A stretch of 40,653 nucleotides of DNA from NCBI GenBank assembly GCA_003427395.1, contig BFEA01000362.1, forward strand, positions 1,281,258 through 1,321,910, given 5' to 3'. This DNA comes from Chara braunii (taxonomy: Eukaryota > Streptophyta > Charophyceae > Charales > Characeae). The first letter of the stretch is position 1. Each line of letters starts with the position of its first letter. Both the position numbers and the translations under genes were made by a program. The notes under the pieces were generated by a model. It was given only the letters and a program-made list of their open reading frames with translations, had not been told where the DNA came from and searched no databases. Below are positions 29,102 through 38,290 of the stretch, in pieces.

Positions 29102-29465
29102 TCCTCCTACGAAAGAGTCTCTCTCACTTCCCCCCTTCTCTGGATTTGTGCCATTAGGACAGACAGTACCGATATCGGGATGAAACAAATATCAGAAACG
29201 AGCCGGCGGGAAAGAAGGGAGAGTTGTGTAGAGCTCATCGGTAGGGATTTCCGGGAACAAAAACGAACCAAAGGAACCTACGAAGGGGAAGCAATATGGA
29301 ATGGTGAAGGGAAAAGGACCTGTTAGTAAGTCAGGAAAAACGTCTCGGACGAGCAAGTCATCCACAAGACAGAAGAGCGATTCGAAGAATTATGTACCTT
29401 CCTTATGGGGAACATCAAAGAAGTCGGAGAATTCAAATACAAAGGAAGAATAACACAAAAGTCCT

Positions 29466-30045
29466 GTGAACAAAATAAACATTGACTCCGCAGATGCAGA
29501 TGCATCTAGAACTCTTGAGGATATGGGACGGGACAGTAGAGCTACAACCACCAAAGGTCCTAGCTCATCCCCTCTGAAGAGGTCCCGTATCATGTTGAAG
29601 GGGATAGCTAATAAAGGAGTCGATGAATGTTCCTCGTCTTCTGGTCCCTATTATCTTAGTGGCAGGAGAAGATCAGGTAGTTTTTCTCACAATGATAAAT
29701 GAAAGTGGAACAGTTTCCATCCCCTCTACTCCACTTTACATGGATGATTATTTGACTAAGTCTTTTATTCATCGGAAGGTGAAGGGGATGGTGCATGAAG
29801 GGCTCTCGATCCGGATGATTCTAAATTTGAATATTGGAATATACACGGTGGAGAGAAACAACGAGCCAGATGCCCGACAGTACGTAGCCTGCATGAAAGG
29901 GAAAGTCGACGACACCCAAATCTTGAAAATGGAACAGGCAGGTTTTACGTGGATACCCGTGATTTATCTTTCTTCCCCCAATAATGAAAGTTTAAATTGG
30001 ATCATCATCACTGAGGAGATCTCAGCTACAATGGTTGCAGAATGA
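29466..30045 (+). pseudogene. LINE ORF1/ORF2 junction region, two frames
   Basis: Frame one (to 29702) is Ser/Thr/Lys-rich (GRDSRATTTKGPSSSPLKRS). A second frame (29623-30045) continues with SGTVSIPSTPLYMDDYLTKS, NLNIGIYTVERNNEPDARQY and GFTWIPVIYLSSPNNESLNW. The shift between them suggests decay. No domain recognised. Confidence 0.35.
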
Positions 30046-30239
30046 CTTTAAAACACATCTCAAAAGAGAGTGCTCTTACGGTCCCCATTTTTCAGTTACT
30101 TGCGCCTCCCATGAGACCTCACTGTTATTAACAAAAGTATGGGAAGCGCAGGGAAGGAGACCAAGATCAAACCCTTGATGGGAAACGCAAACCGAATCCA
30201 AAAAATAGGCGGTGCTCCAGGGGTAAATGCCCCCAAAGC

Positions 30240-30960
30240 ACAAAATTAATATCACTACCTAGAACGTCTGCGGTCTATGTGATACTAAAATTAGGAGGAA
30301 GAGAGAAAGACTTGAATCGTTGATGCATGAAAAGAAAATACATATAATGTGTCTGCAAGAAACTAAACTTGATGAGGAACGTATCAGGGCCACTAACTGG
30401 TGAAGTGGTCCTCGGTTTTGGTCACCAGCACGAGGTACCTGTGGTTGAGTGGCATCGTCTTCCACAAAGACTTGAAAATCTTCGTAACAGATACCATGAT
30501 GGACTTATGGGCTGTTGGGTTTGGGTGCAATTTCTATTTTTGGGGGAATTATGGACTGTAATGTCAGTATATGTACCGACTATTTACAACTAAAGGCTGG
30601 CCTTTTAGGCTGAATTTCCCGCAATTTTACCAGATAGTCCTCATTTACTGATAATTGCAGAATGAAATATAGTTTCAAATCCAAGTCTAGATTCGTTAAA
30701 ATTAGAACCGATTCGAGCAGACGGACAGCTGTTGCATGCCATTATGCAATAACAACAGTTGACAGATGCGTACAGAACATTGCACCCGGACACTTAGGAA
30801 TACAGTTGGCATGGTTCATAAGCTCCACCGATGAGGCGCAGGTTTGACTTCTTTCTAGTCAGCGGGATTCTCTGGGATAGGTGCCTGATGATAGAAATTG
30901 GAACTGCCTGAATGTCTGATCACTACCCAGTAACACCGGAGATGGACGCACAAAATCCGT
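30240..30960 (+). pseudogene. LINE endonuclease (APE/exonuclease-endonuclease-phosphatase fold)
   Basis: It starts INITT-NVCGL, with TAG where the family has Trp. CLQETKL (from 30351) carries the catalytic Glu. GCWVWVQFLFLGELW and VMSVYVPT follow. PDSPHLLII leads to a spoiled GDFN (AE-stop-NI). The domain ends with the SDHYPV motif (30915-30932), whose His is catalytic in this fold. The order is exactly that of the L1 endonuclease that nicks the target for priming. At least four stops make it non-functional. Confidence 0.85.
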
Positions 30961-31339
30961 CCAACATTGGGAAAGCCTCATTTCCACTTAACACAGAACA
31001 TTTGGAAGATGCAAATTTGTTGGAATAGGCGCATAAGCATTGGAATAAGTGTCAAGAGGCACATCCCTTGTTCACCAACACGGAATCCTGGTTTGACACA
31101 GACCTGAACATTATGAAGAACTACCTTGAGGTGTTTTTAAGAATCAAGGCAATTGAAGGCAAGTGCAGGGAACATAATCTGATTAACCGGGTTTAACAGG
31201 CGGAGAGTCAATTTGGTAACCACTCAATTTCATATGCCTACTGGACAGGGGTAAGAAAAATAACGCTTATCGAGTTGGATAACTTGGAAGTTGTGAAACA
31301 AGAAAAGTGAAAAATGTGGCTTCACCAAAAAGGTATTAT

Positions 31340-31780
31340 CATGAACGATAGACTCAACCGGGATATCTCAGAATTCTCCATTCGGCTTATAGTTCTATAA
31401 ACCATAATGCACAAACATGCGAGAAAAAAGAAAACAAAAAGGCACTCTGAAAATGTGCGCCTTTGTACCGAAGCCAAACATCTTGACATTTGCGTATTTA
31501 TAGTCCTATGAATTGGAACGCAAAAAACCATCTCAGCTTCGGAATTTTTCATTTCGTTTATAGTTCTATAAACTGTGACACACAAAGACGAGAGAAAAAG
31601 GCGAATGGTGACACAATTTCTAACCCGCAAGAACGAGCCAAGAAGTACTAGAAATTGCTACTTTGAAACCGAGGTCTTAGAAACGCCTAAGGGACAAATC
31701 TTTGGAAAATGACCTGAATCATTTGAAATAAATCTCCACAGTTGTTGCTTCTTTAAAAAAAGTGTTTCGCCGATGTTTCT
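31340..31780. repeat. repeat-bearing DNA replacing the LINE reverse transcriptase
   Basis: TTTATAGTTCTATAAAC-like words recur near 31387, 31499 (TTTATAGTCCTATGAA) and 31558. Each is followed by a CACA-rich segment and GAGAAAAA. It is flanked on both sides by LINE sequence of the same copy. Confidence 0.5.
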
Positions 31781-31799
31781 GTGCTGAGCGGAGGGCACT

Positions 31800-32310
31800 C
31801 TGCGGAAACATTAGAAGCAGTTGAAGGCCTTGCCATCTCAGAAACATGCCAGTATTTTAGCTCTACATTCTTTATTCGTTACGGCTTCAGCAATGTGGCT
31901 GCATTCAAGAGGAATGAAGATCTCTACTACATGTACTCGCTGCAACTGGGCGTGGGAATCTACGAACCACTTGTGCTATGCGTGCCCCCTGTCAAGAAGG
32001 GTATGGACCTGGTGGGAGCAGTGGTGGAAGCAGATCACAAAAGATATTTTTTCATGGAATGAAAGTTGGATTCTGTCAGGCATCTTGCCAGGGTTCTTGC
32101 CCGCAACAGCAGGGTGGGGGTATGTAGCGCAGGTGATTAGGGGTATTATCTTTGCATCGCAACGACCAAGTGTTTAGGAACTCGCACCTTTCGCAGACAG
32201 CCATTATAAACAAAGTAAAGGCAGAGATTAGACATACTATTATTGCAGATTGGAGGAGACGACCGGGTAGGAAACTTGGGGATAGATCAGCTGGCTGATT
32301 TTCAAGGACA
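31800..32310 (+). pseudogene. LINE ORF2 C-terminus with zf-RVT zinc finger (copy A)
   Basis: It resumes at MKALPSQKHASI, matching LKSLPSQKDASL at the end of the long frame of copy B. The zinc finger C-x2-C-x8-H-x4-C (CTRCNWAWESTNHLCYAC) starts at 31932. It is followed by GWGYVAQVIRGIIF and a spoiled tail. zf-RVT lies C-terminal to the RT in plant-type L1 ORF2. Confidence 0.8.
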
Positions 32311-32835
32311 TGGAGTCTAAATGGGCAGCTGGTTCTTTTGAAATCTGGTGGCACCTTTCACTTTCTCTGGTGGTTGCTGAAACATGGAGAATGAGAGGCC
32401 TGCTTCCCCCTAGGGGTTGGTTACTGCTACTTTCGGGCATCAGTATACTGTGTAGTATACTGTGTAGTACAGTTAGTAATATTTTTCTTAGGATCGCATT
32501 ACGTCCGAAGATAGTTGAGTGGTGTGAGGTTGCAATTCAGGATTCCGGGTCCCAAAGGGTCTCGTATAAAGCGAAACGGGGTAAGGCTCCCAGATGAATC
32601 TTCTTTGTTTCCAGGTAGACTTCGAGGACCCCGGCCTCAGGCAACTGTCAAGTGTAAATTTAAAGCCTTGGGCACGGGGCCCCTTATAAAAGGGGAAAAA
32701 AAAAAAAAAAAAAAGAATTGTGAGGTCCTCGGTCTAGTTCCTATGATTTTGAAAAAAAATAGCTATAAAAATCCCAAAATAAAATTGCTGTGACAAACCC
32801 AAAAAAAAAAAAAAAAAAAAAAAAGAAAAAAAAAG

Positions 32836-33490
32836 AGTGGTGTGGCGAGGCGCTAGGTGGAGCGACGTCCCACTGTCCATCTTCGTAACAGTGGAGAGAG
32901 GCCCAGTGTCACAGGAAGGTCCTGGCTCCAGTAGTACTTTCTCTATGACAAAAGACGAAAACTATGGCGGTGTATCATTCCATGTTTTAGCTGAGGATTC
33001 ATTGTCATTTTGCACATTTGGCGAGTAGCGGAGCGAGGCCCCAAGTCTCGACGCAAAATATAAGAACCAGTGTCACAAGAACCAGTGCGAAACGCCGATA
33101 GCGAGGATGAAAACAATTGCAGAGATTTCTGAGTCATCAGTATCTTCAAACCACGTGGCGTGGATTCCAAGGCGGCGTTTATGATTGTGTTTTTGAAAGC
33201 CTAGCCACAATGCGCACTTCTACATGTGCAAAATCGATATGTATCATCCCGCAGAACGTGGAGAGTTGCATTCGGTCCCACTCGGTCGGCGCGGCCATGT
33301 CGGCCAACGGGAACTCATAATTCGGTCGGCGCGGCGCTGTCGGCCGACGACCACTCTGTGGGTGGCGGTTTGCTGTTTTTTTTTTTGTTTTTTTTTTTGT
33401 AAACAATGCTCCGATCTATCTGTGGGGAGCGGCACAAGCTGAGAAACCGGCCCAGCGTCGCTTATAAGACAGTTGGTAACAGAAGGGGCC
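32836..33490. repeat. dispersed repeat copy 1 and non-coding DNA
   Basis: 32941-33040 shares ACTATGGCGGTGTATC, TTTTGCACATTTGGCGAGTA and GTAGCGGAGCGAGGCC with copies at 36985-37086 (+) and, reversed, 37804-37915 and 38057-38125. The rest is non-coding, with a poly(T) run near 33378 and a doubled CGGTCGGCGCGGC word at 33293 and 33322. Confidence 0.65.
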
Positions 33491-33589
33491 GGGGCAAGGT
33501 ACCACTTGCACGAATTAAGAGACGCTGACCGTAGATAGCAAAGATCAACGGTCGAAATCTCCTAATTTGCGCAAGTGGGACCTTGCCCC
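33491..33589. repeat. 99-nt near-perfect hairpin (MITE or miRNA-precursor-like)
   Basis: The left arm GGGGCAAGGTaCCACTTGCa continues into GAATTAaGAGA and pairs with a right arm ending in GGGACCTTGCCCC over about 32 positions with few mismatches. An inner stem GACCGT/ACGGTC surrounds a 15-nt loop. It lies just before the truncated LINE start. Confidence 0.8.
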
Positions 33590-33659
33590 CTGGGGTCCCC
33601 ACAGTCTCCCCGAATATGATCCTTAAAACTTACCGTGAGCATTAGCCGGCTTCGCTTGA

Positions 33660-35444
33660 ATAAAGGCACTATACTCTCGGGCTACATCTTCAGTAATAGT
33701 TAACGGCAGAGTATCTGAGGAGTTCCAATTGACTCGGTCCCTACGACAAGGCTGCCCACTGGCGCCTTCACTCTTTGTTACACAATTGGATATTCTATTA
33801 GATAATATCAGGTTTAACCCTAGAATAAAAGGCCTCTCCCTGACTCCATCTTTGGAATGTAAGGGGGGGGCCATAGCGGACGACCTCACCATTGTTTGTG
33901 AAAACAATGAGGGGGCTTTGGCAGAGCTGAAGCTGGTTTTGGACAGCTACTGTGTTCTCTCAGAAGCTTCAATAAATTGGCATAAATCACTGTTCTTTCT
34001 ACCTCAACCTTATACATTCAAAGCACAATGGGGTTTGAGACAGATCAGCACAGAGAACTCAGAAAGATTCCTAGGTATTCAGGTCTCTCTGTCGGACTGT
34101 TCGGAGGCCCAAGATCAGATGCTGGTGGGCAAGGTTGCTGCTAAAGTCACAAGTTGGCAAAAAAAGCATAAACCTTCCTTATTTGGGAGAGCATTGGTAA
34201 TTTCGTCGGCAGCTTTTTCTACCCTATGGTATCCTCTTACGATAGTGAGAATGGGAAAGGAAGCATACTCTACAGTAAAACGGTACGCTGCTAAATATTT
34301 ATGGAAACCTGGAGCGGAGGAGGAAGAGGGTTTCATTACTGAAGTTGCATGGGAAACGGTGGCACTGCCCAGGTCAGAGGGGGGTCTGGGCATTCTTGAC
34401 CCAAGACACCAAAACCTGGCCTTGCTGGCAAAATGGCCGGTTAAAGCCATGTTTGACAACCCCTCCAAACTTTGGATCAGAATAGCAGAGTATGTTCTCA
34501 GCACAGAATGGGACTTGGAAGATCCTAGTCAGGTGTGGTTGTGCTTGCTTATCCCATCCTTCACTAATAGGAGGTTAAAATCCAGATTATGGAGAGATCT
34601 CCTATACTCATGGAACAAGATCCTCCCTAAGGAATCACCGGAACCCACCACGAGAGGGGAAGTTCTCAACCAGATTCTGTTCGAGAACCCAAAACTCGTT
34701 CAGACTGACGGAACCTGTTTTATGGCAGACAGGTCTCCAGGGGGCTTCGGACACTCGTGGGTAGTGAAGGGAGTAATTCAAATTAAGCACATTTGGGATG
34801 AGTTTCTAGATGATTGGATATCAAACGAGGCGTTAAGAAGGAAACTCCCGTGTTTTAGACATGTGGAGAGGAACTTCGCCAGTATAAAGGCTGCCATACC
34901 TAGGACATGGCTACAGTTACAAGGATCTGATGCTGAACCAAGCCTCGGCACATGGGTATACTCGGTAGAGACTCAGGGTATGCTTTGGAGAGTTCTAGGT
35001 CCAGATTTAGTAAAAGGTCAACAAGTGGAAGAATGGCGGGTCCCCAGCTCAGGAAGGACATCCTTCGAGCAGCAGATCATTTTGCAAAAAGGAGCAGAAA
35101 GGACCGTTCCTTCACTTATAGGCCTAGCAGAAGCCAGGGTGCTAATAGACAGAGAAGCCAAGCAGCCAAGACTCTTAGGTCCAGCTGCACAGTTTAGAGT
35201 GGAAACGGCGGCTAGGAGCTGGGCTCTCGCGAGGGGTCATAGGGAAATTCCTTTGATGAATTATACCTCCAAAATTGGAACAAGCATACTGCGATCTACA
35301 GTTAAACTTAAGCCGGCTCTGCAAGCGAATAAACGTTTGGAATTGGCAACTAATGGGGCAGTTGTAAGTTTGGACTGGGAAAAGTTCTGGACAGCACTTA
35401 AGAGTCTGCCATCCCAGAAGGATGCAAGTCTGTTATGGCTTTAG
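33660..35444 (+). pseudogene. LINE reverse transcriptase, C-terminal part (copy B)
   Basis: Open from 33660. The TGA at 33657 stands where the family would have Trp before IKALYSRATSSV, so coding similarity extends further left. Motifs: VSEEF, RQGCPLAPSLF (RT motif 4 type), AIADDL (catalytic Asp pair, about 33879), then fingers/thumb, FLGIQVSL, SWQKKHKPSLFGRALVI and EGGLGILD, followed by a long connecting domain. The RT in the family copies element RNA at a nicked target. This copy lacks motifs 1-3. It ends at TAG 35442-35444, and the same frame continues beyond, so that stop is a nonsense change. Confidence 0.9.
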
Positions 35445-35958
35445 TCAATGTTGGTGGTGGCCTCCGCCCTCTGGCTCTCGCTGAGGGGTATGGAGCTGTC
35501 AATTACTTGTCAGACATGTCAGTGGGGATGGGAATCGAATGCCCACTTATTGCTATCTTGCCCTCTGGCGGATGAACTCTGGATGTGGTGGATTTCCCTT
35601 TGGCAACAATCCACGGTCGGATAATTGGATATTGTATGGTCAATTGCCAACTGGTAACTCCTCCCTCAGGGAGGGGTGGGGTTATGTTGCACTGGTGTGT
35701 AGGGGAGTTATTTTTCAGGAAATCTGGAGGGCGAGAAATTCATTGGCGTTCACTGGGAAAAAGATCTCATTACAGGAACAAAAGAAGCAGGTCTGCAGTA
35801 ACATCAGGCAGACGGTTCGGGCAGACTGGCAACAGTCCTTTAGAAGTAAGAAGAAAGGGCCTGCTTGGTTTTTGAAGACATGGGCAAGAGATAATTGTTT
35901 GGCCACAGTGACAGAGGATCGGAAATTAGACGTTACAGGGTGGTTGAAACCACCCTGA
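35445..35958 (+). pseudogene. LINE ORF2 C-terminus with zf-RVT zinc finger (copy B)
   Basis: In frame with the RT: CQTCQWGWESNAHLLLSC gives C-x2-C-x8-H-x4-C (35508-35561), then LWMWWISLWQQS. After a shift near 35600 it continues in another frame with REGWGYVALVCRGVIFQEIW, RADWQQSF and KGPAWFLKTWARDNCLA to 35958. Confidence 0.85.
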
Positions 35959-36283
35959 GAGCCGCCGACAGCAAGGTGGGTACTATTAGCAGACCAGGTT
36001 AGGTCTTGCGTTGGTACTTAGGTTGGCTCTAGCGTCGTAATAGGCGCAGCATGGGGTTCTAGAAGTTTTCTCTCAAGATCGGCGGTGAGGAATTGGATGG
36101 AAGCAGGTTTGGTAATTTGGTATGGACTTTCAAGTTGTAGAGAATCTGTTTTCTACCCGTTCGCTCAAGTTGCTGGACTACTCTTTGAAGAAACAGGGAT
36201 AAGATTAGGACTTGGGGTGGCTGGACTTGGTTCCAGCTTTCAGTCATACTCGGGTTGTTGGTGGGGTTTCCCGGCCTCTGACT

Positions 36284-36679
36284 ATTGAGCTAGGTATTTT
36301 CTGATAGCTCACTTTTTGCTATGTGCTCTAAGGTTTAATTTTTTTGGAAAGTTGATTGGATGGGACGCTGGACCCGGTTTCCAGTAGGCAGAATTTTCAA
36401 ATTTTCAGGCAGTCAGTTCGGACTGTGGAGCTGGGCTCATAAGCTAAACTGGCTGAGGCTGCCAGGTTAACTCCGGGTAGAATTGAGCTAGGTATTTTCT
36501 GATAGCTCACTTTTTGCTATGTGCTCTAAGGTTTAATTTTTTTGGAAAGTTGATTGGATGGGACGCTGGACCCGGTTTCCAGTAGGCAGAATTTTCAAAT
36601 TTTCAGGCAGTCAGTTCGGACTGTGGAGCTGGGCTCATAAGCTAAACTGGCTGAGGCTGCCAGGTTAACTCCGGGTAGA
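36284..36679 (+). repeat. exact 198-bp tandem duplication in LINE 3' UTR
   Basis: Two copies, 36284-36481 and 36482-36679, look identical base for base, starting ATTGAGCTAGGTATTTTC and ending CCGGGTAGA. It is much younger than the element's coding decay. Confidence 0.9.
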
Positions 36680-36984
36680 ATTGTGAGGTCCCCGGCCTCG
36701 TCCCTCTGAATTTTGTAATAAATGTCTGAGCTTTCCAAAAAAAAAAAACAAAAAAAAAAACCCTGCTGGAGACCCGATCCTGCGTTCCATCAAACGGGAA
36801 CGGCTAACCAATCAGTCTCTCCTATCTGACAAAGCCTCTCAGCCAATGGCGGTTTGCTGTTTTCGAGCGCAGCAAATTTCTGCCTCGGAAGAGGGTCGGA
36901 CAAACAATGGAACGTACGTTCTTGGCCAGCTGTGGACCCTTCCGGTTTTTCTTTCCTGTGGGAAAGATTCTCGCACTATTCTCG

Positions 36985-37110
36985 ACATCCATAAAAGACA
37001 AAAATCATGGCCATGTATCTTTCCATATTCTACTGGAACATTCACTCTTCTTTTGCACATATATCTCGAGAGTAGCGGAGCGAGGCCGTGTGTCACCCTT
37101 GTGACACACG
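36985..37110 (+). repeat. dispersed repeat copy 2 with perfect hairpin
   Basis: It shares GTAGCGGAGCGAGGCC with copy 1 at 32941. It is followed at once by a perfect 9-bp stem GTGTGTCAC/GTGACACAC with a 4-nt loop (37088-37109). Confidence 0.65.
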
Positions 37111-37194
37111 CCTCCACGTTCGTAACATATGTCCACCCCTGGGCATGTCAAGACATTTGTCGATAGGCTCCCTGTGTGACGGCCTCTCTCGCCC

Positions 37195-37365
37195 GCTGCT
37201 ACCCTCCTCGCCCTTCCCTTTCCCCTCCTCTCTCTTTCTCCCCCAACCCACCCCCCGCCCCCCTTCTCTCTCTCTCTCTCTCATACACACACACACCCCG
37301 ACACGCGCACGCACACTCACACGCACGCTCTCGCGGCCACACACAGGCGCACGCGCACCTCTGCA
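37195..37365. repeat. CT-rich and (CA)n low-complexity DNA
   Basis: Pyrimidine-rich run, then CACACG-type repeats. The open frames across it on both strands are artefacts of composition. Confidence 0.8.
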
Positions 37366-37803
37366 TGGCCGTCTCCTCCCATATACGTTTCACACTGCGT
37401 CTGCCTTGCGCCTCTCCGTGTTGTCACTTTCTACGGCCCTCTCCGTTCGTTTCGTGGTGGTCCATGACATACTCACACTGGATAAGAGATGATGACAAGA
37501 AGCTCGCCAGTAACGGTTCGACTTCCAATTGCCATTGAACGGCCGAGATTCCAATCGAATCAGTGGACCCTCAGCCAGTGGGCTCCAATCCCAATCCTTG
37601 ATAGTAACTGCCCGTTTGGCGCCGCATTCAATCTACCGAGACTTCCACTGCTGACACCTCAGTTTAAGAAAGTAAGACATGGCAAAGTCCGATTTCGCTG
37701 AAACATACCTTGCCTTGATTCACAGGATTTCGCACAGGAGGATATGACGAAAGAAAGCCAAACCAACTCCAATTAGATAAGTAAAACATCGAATGAAAAA
37801 ACA

Positions 37804-38006
37804 GGGCCTTGCTCCACTACTCACCAAATGCGCAAAATGAGAGTGAATCGTCCGCTAGAACATGGGGAGATACACCGTCATAGTTTTTGTCGTTTGTTCA
37901 TGAGATGAGTAGTGGAAGGAGACCCATAGAAACGACACTGAGAAAGTAAGCAGGGTGCTTGTGCAAGGATGCCGCAATTAAATAGGGAGATGATCCCACT
38001 AAACTA

Positions 38007-38055
<49 letters not shown>
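37804..38055 (-). repeat. dispersed repeat copy 3 with poly(A) run
   Basis: Reverse-orientation match to copies 1 and 2 (GATACACCGTCATAGTTTTT). On the + strand it runs on to GGATGCCGCAATTAAATAGG and a poly(A) run of about 48 (38008-38055), followed by an ambiguity code at 38056. Confidence 0.7.
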
Positions 38056-38056
38056 N

Positions 38057-38244
38057 CGTCCGCTAGAACATGGGGAGATACACCGTCATAGTTTTTGTCG
38101 TTTGTTCATGAGATGAGTAGTGGAAGGAGACCCATAGAAACGACACTGAGACAGTACGCAAGTTGCATGAGCTAGGATGCCGCAATTAAATAGGGAGATT
38201 ATCCCCCGAAACTACAACAAAAAAAAAAAAACAAAAAAATAAAA

Positions 38245-38290
<46 letters not shown>
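38057..38290 (-). repeat. dispersed repeat copy 4 with poly(A) run
   Basis: Nearly the same as copy 3 from CGTCCGCTAGAACATGGGG on, again ending in GGATGCCGCAATTAAATAGG and a long A run (to about 38288). Copies 3 and 4 form a tandem pair about 212 bp apart. The n between them could be an assembly join. Confidence 0.7.

Larger units (their letters stand above)
28650..32835 (+). mobile_element. LINE (L1-type) copy A, reverse transcriptase deleted
   Basis: Order: ORF1-like frames, APE endonuclease, part of the linker, then a jump to the zinc-finger C-terminus of ORF2, then a 3' end shared with copy B and an A-rich tail at about 32803-32835. The reverse transcriptase (about 570 codons in copy B) is missing. 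Its place holds about 440 bp of unrelated repeat-bearing DNA (31340-31780). Many stops. Boundaries at the 5' side are uncertain. Confidence 0.75.
33639..36740 (+). mobile_element. LINE (L1-type) copy B, 5'-truncated
   Basis: It contains the C-terminal half of the RT, the zf-RVT finger, a 3' UTR with a 198-bp tandem duplication and an A-rich tail at 36737-36759. The APE endonuclease and the first RT motifs are absent, as expected from incomplete reverse transcription. Same family as copy A by protein and 3' end. Confidence 0.9.

Noticed and set aside
37088-37538. His/Thr/Arg-rich frames
   Set aside because: Generated by (CA)n and CT-rich low-complexity DNA.
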